A DNA stretch of 64,000 nucleotides from Meandrina meandrites (lineage: Eukaryota; Cnidaria; Anthozoa; Scleractinia; Meandrinidae): positions 19,585,496-19,649,495 of the forward strand of contig OY855904.1 in NCBI GenBank assembly GCA_963693305.1. The letters run 5' to 3'. The position numbers were made by a program, and so were the translations under genes. Below the pieces are notes generated by a model. The model was not told the origin of the DNA and searched no databases. It saw only the letters and a list, made by a program, of their open reading frames with translations. Below are positions 57,966 to 64,000 of the stretch, piece after piece; position 1 is the first letter of the stretch, and the number at the start of each line of letters is the position of its first letter.

Positions 57966-58839
57966 TACCTGTTTGGTGACGTGTCAATTGAGTATCAGAT
58001 CTTTTGTAAATTATAGTCTGAAAGTTTTAGTTTATCGACAAAAATCCACCAAGGCATTTACAGCATGGTTAAAAAACTGAAAACTCGGGTCAGAAGATGC
58101 TCAAATCACATACGCTGGCCGTGTGTTATTTTGTTACGTGCTCGATTAACCAGTGCGACACAACAGGAGAGAAGTTCGGTGTACTTGGTGAAGCAGACTC
58201 GCAACAGTTACCATTTAGCGGTAAGCATACGTATTTTGTCTTAAATGAGACGAAAAGCGACCTTTTTGTTGATCTGAGGTTAATAAGAATGGACTACTCG
58301 GTTAGTATATAATTTTAGTCAGAACCAAAGGAAAATGAACGAGTAGAAGTCGTTGGTTTAAGAAACAAATGCTTCGAAATTTCTCACAGGAAGCTCTGTT
58401 TAGGCACATTTATCCACTTCTGGGCATTTTAAATTCATCAGGTAACACTATTTTTGAAGAAGAAAAAACAAAAAACAAGTCGATCCTGATAGCAATGATG
58501 TAACCTTCGAACACAAACCTAATTCTGATGTCGAATAAAGCTATCTGCACCATCTCATTACAAATCAACAGAGACGCGCAGCGCTTATATTTACTTTTCA
58601 CGCGAAACAGCAGAGAGAAAGAGGAAGGGAGTTCTTAGCCATTCGAGGCCCGTTTTCCTTAACTTGAAACTGTTATTGAGCGTTTAATATATGGTACTAT
58701 GCATTGTATTTGGTTCAAACAAAGAAATTTAATTCGTTTTCGTCCCGATGTATAAATAAGCATACACTGTCACAACGGTGTTGTGAGAATTTTGTACGCT
58801 TCGACGAATTAGTTTTGAACTAGGGCTGATTTGGTTTTG

Positions 58840-61800
58840 TTTAGTGACGATTTATGAAAATCTTCTCGAATCGCTTGGTAAAATTAAGTCAACGAATATG
58901 TCAGTTTAGAAATTCAGTGTCTTTCCGTTTGTGACTAAATGCCCGGCAGTCAGAAATTTTCACAGATTTTCGACGGAAAGTCTTATTTAAACCCCTAGAG
59001 AGTATTATATCTTTGTTTGGAAATGCCAAGCGATTTCAGAAATTATTTTGGTTTTGTATAGTTGATAAATTTTCCTATAGCTTCAGCATACTATAAAATC
59101 GCCATGTTCTTGACACTTGGAAGATTTTTGGTCAGACTCGCAGTCAGAAATTGTTAGAATTTTGACGGAAGGACCGCTTCAACCTTTTGAGAGTATTCTA
59201 TCACTAATCAGAAATACCAAGCGATTTCAAGAACTGTTTTGGTTTTAATGAATAGTTAAATCTTCCTAGCGACAGCATGTTATAAAATTACCGTGTTCTT
59301 AACATTAAGAAAATTTGTGGTCGCAAAGTTAGAAATTATTACAGAATTTCCTGCAGGAATTATATTATTACAGAAAGACCTTCTCAAACCTCTTGAGAGT
59401 ATTCAGAAATGCCAGGCCATTTCAAGAGCTATTTTGATGTTGTTGTGTTGACTAATGTATTGAGCTTGGCCATACCTTCCAACCTGGATAGAAAGCCAAT
59501 AGACGACCATTTTTGTCAGACCTTTTCTCAAAATGATCTAAAACAGGCGTTGACTGCTCGGCATTTAGTCTTTTTGTGACCGTACCCGCGAGTCCGACTA
59601 AAATTGTTTTAAGTGTCAATAACATGGCGATTTTATGGTATACCCAAGCTCAGAGAATTCGTCAACTACAAAACCAAACTAGCACTTCGAATCGCTTGGC
59701 ATTTCAGAATGAAGATAGAATACCCTCAAGAGGTTTGAGCAGGTCTTTCTGTCGAAATTTTAACAATTTCTGACTGCGAGTCTGACCAAAAATTTTCTAA
59801 GTGTTAAAGAACGTGGTGATTTTATATTATGCCAAAGCTACGAAAATTTATCAACTATACAAAACCAAAGTAATTCTTGAAATCGCTTGTCATTTCTTAA
59901 CAAAGATAGAACACTCTCCAGAGGTTAGAATAAGAATTTCCGTCGAAAATCTGTAAAAATTTCTCACTGTGATTCCGACCATAAATTTTAAGTGTCAAGA
60001 ACATGGCGATTTTATAGAATGCTCAGAAACTTGGAAACTGTTACAACTTCAGGAGCAAAACAACTTTTGCAATCGCTTTGCATTTCCAAGCAGAGATAGA
60101 ACACTGTCTAAAGGTTGGAATAAGACTTTTCGTCGAAATCTGTGAAAATTTTTGATTGTGAGTCTGACCATAAATTTTCTAAGTGTCAAGAACATGGCAA
60201 TTTGCTCAGAAACTTGGAAAATGTTTCAACTTCAGGAGCAAAATAACTTTCGAAATCGCTTCGTATTTCCAAGCAGAGATAGAACACTCTCTAAAGGTTG
60301 GAATAAGACTTTTCGTCAAAAATCTGTGAAAATTTCTGACTTTGGGTCTGACCATAAATTTTCTAAGTGTCAAGAACATGGCAATTTGCTCAGAAACTTG
60401 GAAAATGTTTCAACTTCAGGAGCAAAATAACTTTCGAAATCGCTTCGTATTTCCAAGCAGAGATAGAACACTCTCTAAAGGTTGGAATAAGACTTTTCGT
60501 CGAAATCTGTGAAAATTTTTGATTGTGAGTCTGACCATAAATTTTCTAAGTGTCAACAACATGGCAATTTGCTCAGAAACTTGGAAAATGTTTCAACTTC
60601 AGGAGCAAAATAACTTTCGAAATCGCTCCGTATTTCCAAACAAAGATAGAACTCTCTCAAAGGTTGGAATAAGACTTTCCGTCGAAAATCTGTGAAAATT
60701 TCTGAACATTTTTGTACGAAAATTTGGGCATTAACCCAATTGAGGACCATTCTCAGTAATTTCTGACTGCGAGTCTGACCAAAAATGTTGTAAGTGTTAC
60801 GAACGTGGTGATTTTATAGTATGCGGAAGCTAGGAAAATTTATCAACTATACAAAACCAAATTAATTCTTGAAATCGCTTGGCATTTATTAGCAAAGGTA
60901 GAATACTCTCTAAAAGTTAGAATAAAAGATCTGTGTAAATCTTCTAAGTGTCAAGAACATGGCGATTGTATAGTATGGTCAGAAACTTGGAAAATTTATC
61001 AACTGCAGAGGCAAAATAACTTTTGAAATGCTTCGCATTTCGAAACAAAGAACACTCTCTAAAGGTTGGAATAAGACTTCTGTCGAAATCTGTGAAAATT
61101 TCTGACTGTGAATCTGACCATAAATTGTCGATTTTATGGTACATGTATGCACAGAAACTGCAAAGGCAAATTGAGGGCCCATTCTCAGCAATTTCTGACT
61201 GCGAGTCTGACCAAAAATGTTCTAAGTGTTGAGAACATGGTGATTTTATATTATGTCGAAGCTAGGAAAATTTATCAAGAACATGGCAATTTCATAGTAT
61301 GCTCAGAAACTTGGAAAATGTTTCAACTTCAGGACCAAAATAACTTTTGAAATCCAAACGAAGATAAAACACTCTTAAAGGTTGGAATAACACTTTCCGT
61401 CGAAAATCTGTGCAAATTTCTGACTTTGAGTCTGACCGCCATAAATTTTCTACTTGTCAAGAATGGTGATTTTATAGTACATGTATGCTCAGAAACTTGG
61501 AAAATTTATCAACTGCAGAGGCAAAATAATTTTTGAAATCGCTTCGCATTTCCAAACAACTAGAGTTTGAATAAAAATGTTTTCTACGAAAATCTGTGAA
61601 AATTTCTGACTGCTGGGCATTAACTAAATTGAGGACCATTCTCAGCAATTTCTGACTGCGAGTCTGTCCAAAAATGTTCTAAGTGTTGAGAACGTGGTGA
61701 TTTTATATTATGTCGAAGCTAGGAAAATTTACTAACTATACAAAGCCAAAGTAATTCTTGAAATCGCTTGGCATTTCTTAACAAATATAGAACACTCTCT

Positions 61801-61980
61801 AAAGGTTGGAATAAGACTTTCTGTAAAAAAAATCTGTGAAAATTTCCGACTTTTAGTCTGACCATAAATTTCCTTAGTGTCAAGAACATGGCGATTGTAA
61901 AGTATGGTCAGAAACTTGGAAAATTTATCAACTGCAGAGGCAAAATAATTTTTGAAGTCGCTTCGCATTTTCAAACAAAG
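58840..61980. repeat. Satellite array, about 184 bp period in the best part
   Basis: Same family as 53600-54640. Successive 'aacatggc' words at 60000, 60191, 60375 and 60558 give periods of 191, 184 and 183 bp. The three units at 60190-60690 are almost identical, while the flanks are more diverged and partly inverted (59000-59450 reads in the opposite sense). Confidence 0.85.
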
Positions 61981-61989
61981 AATCTGACT

Positions 61990-63100
61990 GCTGGGGATTA
62001 CCTCAATTGAGGACCATTCCCAGCTGCCGGGAATGGACACTGCGTTTGAATTTCCTGATTCATAACAAAATCTATATCCTAGGAATGAGGTTTCAAACTG
62101 ATTAAAAATTCTGTGCACATGAAGCGATCTAATCTTCTTAGAAAAGCAACATGTTACTTTCAGTCCTCTTTCGCATCTGTGAACTGAAATAAACTTTGGA
62201 ACGAGATCAATAATAAAGAAAAAGTAATCTGGCAAAAATTTGCAGTCACTGTCTAAACGAAGAATACATTTTCTTCAATCGCTGTACAATCGTAGTAAAT
62301 CTTTTAACTCCAGTTCTTGAATGCATTGTGAGATTTTTTTTACCAATTAAGTAATAATATTTAAACAGAATTACTCCATTCTATGCAAGTATTCTGCTCT
62401 GAGATATGTTTACGGATTGCAGTAAACTGATAAATATTGGATAGCAGGGAATTCAGACTGGATTAACAGAACTCAGTTTTATCCCAGTTATTTTAAAGAA
62501 AACTTCTTTCCCTTGCCGCTAGAGTGTAACCTAGAAGTATATGTAGTTATAGCTTGTTGTGCTTCGAGAAAAGTAAATTTCAAGTTGGGTTGGCTAGTAC
62601 TTTGACAATCATTAAACTCCACTAATGTTTTTCGAAAATCGTTTCAAATTCCGGTTTTTTTCCTACAGCAAAGGCAAACAAAAGAATCCGAAAGCTTTTT
62701 AAAAAATTCCGGTAAAAGCTAGTGTTTAAAACTATGTCCCAGTCTTACATTTGTTTGAAGTGCTTTTTGTTGGGCTTTTTCGGTGGGAATTTTCTTTCAG
62801 AAATGGTTAAGCTAATTGAAGGGTTTCCATTTTCAGGTGCACACAGGTATTGTTAGTGATCACTCATCTAGTGTTATGAGAAAAGTTATACAAGTTTTGT
62901 GCGTTTAATACGTATTTTGTAAAGTTGTCGTAAGCTCTGTTAATTAAGCAGACATCACAGAATTGAAGTAATCATTCACATGACCTATTTTATTTTAAAC
63001 ATTCTGCATTCTTGCAGACCACTTCAAAATTCATCTTGTGGTTTTCAAAGTTGTGCTCGTTTTGTGTTAAATAGTAAAGAATTAACTCCGTTAAATCCCT
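61990..63100. other. No gene seen
   Basis: AT-rich sequence after the satellite with no supported exon, RNA gene or inverted-repeat element. Confidence 0.4.
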
Positions 63101-63153
63101 GAATAAAGACCAGAAGATCTTCTTTATTGGTGTTGAATATCTTTTCATTTCAG

Positions 63154-63248
63154 AAGAAAAAGGTTTTCCTGCATATTTACAAATGGCTAGCACCACACAT
63201 ATTGGTGTCCTTACCAACAGAAACAGAGATGAGAATTATTGGATAATA
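63154..63248 (+). CDS. Candidate internal exon, gene unidentified
   Basis: Acceptor cttttcatttcag and donor ATA|GTAAGT bound 95 bases. One frame is open and reads EKGFPAYLQMASTTHIGVLT then NRNRDENYWII. The peptide has a natural composition, but no family is recognised and no partner exon was found before the window ends. Confidence 0.35.
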
Positions 63249-63249
63249 G

Positions 63250-64000
63250 TAAGTACCAGGGTTTTTTGTCTGTATTGCTGCATTCGCAAAAAGAGTTTTT
63301 TAAATATTAGTTAATTAATTATGTTATATTTAGATTTTCCTTAAAGTTTGATAAGACATTGAAACTACTACCGAGACAAAAGAGCAAACATTGTCTGCCA
63401 CCTTATTGATGTTTCGACTGAAAAGTAAATATTTTGTTAAACACGTTTTTGCGAGAGATTTGCATACACGTACTGCATTACCGAATTTCAAAATAGAGTG
63501 GTTTTACTTAACCTGTAAAATAGTTTGTAATCACACACTAATTCCATTGTTTTCTTTTGTTTAGTTTTGACTACTGCGCACTAATTGCTAGATGTTGTTT
63601 CACGGGTTAAATCAAATCACTCTAGTGCTTTTTGTGTATCAATGAAACATTAAGAATGAAGCTCAGTGGGTAATACAGATTTATTCCCTCCATCACTGAT
63701 TTTAATAAATGGCTGTCAAAAACGAACAAAAACATCATGAATATTGCCAGTCGTTCAGAGAAAAAAAATCCATCAGTGTTTCTCTTTGTAAAGAGCTCCA
63801 GTCAACTTCGTAGCAAAAATGTAGCATAGATGAAATTTTCCGTTCAAAGTTGTCAGTGTATATTTTTGCATAGGTCTTACACCCAATATTTTTCGAGGAA
63901 TTTTACGGAATAAAATATCAGTTTGGTACAGCTTGGGGTAGCTGATATTTTACTGTCTGTCCGTCCTCACTGGTTATCTTATCACTAGTTTTGAATTCAG
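63250..64000. other. AT-rich end of window
   Basis: Probably intron or intergenic after the 63154-63248 candidate exon. I see no gene, repeat or RNA. Confidence 0.35.

Noticed and set aside
60152..60430. 92-codon frame with an internally repeated peptide
   Set aside because: It is the 184-bp satellite read in one frame; the repeat explains the similarity.

Overview
Eukaryotic (metazoan) nuclear DNA: AT-rich, with GT-AG introns, phase-consistent multi-exon genes, many fold-back transposons, satellites and a tRNA-derived retroposon. Gene content (two CLN3-like genes, mitochondrial NDUFS7, a secreted VWA-PAN protein, an intronless class A GPCR) and repeat types that I remember from stony-coral genomes point to an anthozoan cnidarian, probably a scleractinian. 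This is recognition, not a search result. Exon boundaries were read by eye and checked by phase arithmetic.

Layout. 1-6009 (+): two tandem CLN3/battenin-like genes; the first enters the window only as its last exon, the second is complete (2 exons, 435 aa). 10511-12837 (+): a two-exon gene for a 596-aa charged protein that I do not recognise; its intron carries a fold-back element that looks like an extra exon. 13278-18184 (-): a six-exon secreted VWA-PAN protein (304 aa), its introns full of small transposons. 18491-26697 (+): NDUFS7, complex I PSST subunit, nine exons, 211 aa, head-to-head with the VWA gene across 306 bp. 28945-29994 (-): an intronless class A GPCR. 30-40 kb: no convincing gene, but three diverged copies of a repeat of about 1 kb. 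40751-41955 (+): a four-exon gene for a small secreted protein with a Ser/Gly-rich tail and a GC-AG intron, family unknown.

42-50 kb is transposon-rich, including a compound tRNA-SINE insertion with a 12-bp target duplication and nested fold-back elements. 46.2-62 kb is dominated by three copies of one segment (about 46.25-47.7, 50.43-53.96 and 54.63-59.7 kb). Each carries a CpG promoter-like block; two keep TCTCGCGAGA and the oldest has lost every CpG in it. The third copy has also gained a 772-bp perfect GATA array and a transposon. Around the segments lies a ~185-bp satellite. Short candidate exons occur here, but I could not assemble a full gene.

The genes do not form an obvious pathway. 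The only clear regulatory coupling is the shared NDUFS7/VWA promoter interval. The strongest candidates for something undescribed are the triplicated TCTCGCGAGA segment and the two unrecognised genes at 10.5-12.8 and 40.75-41.96 kb.
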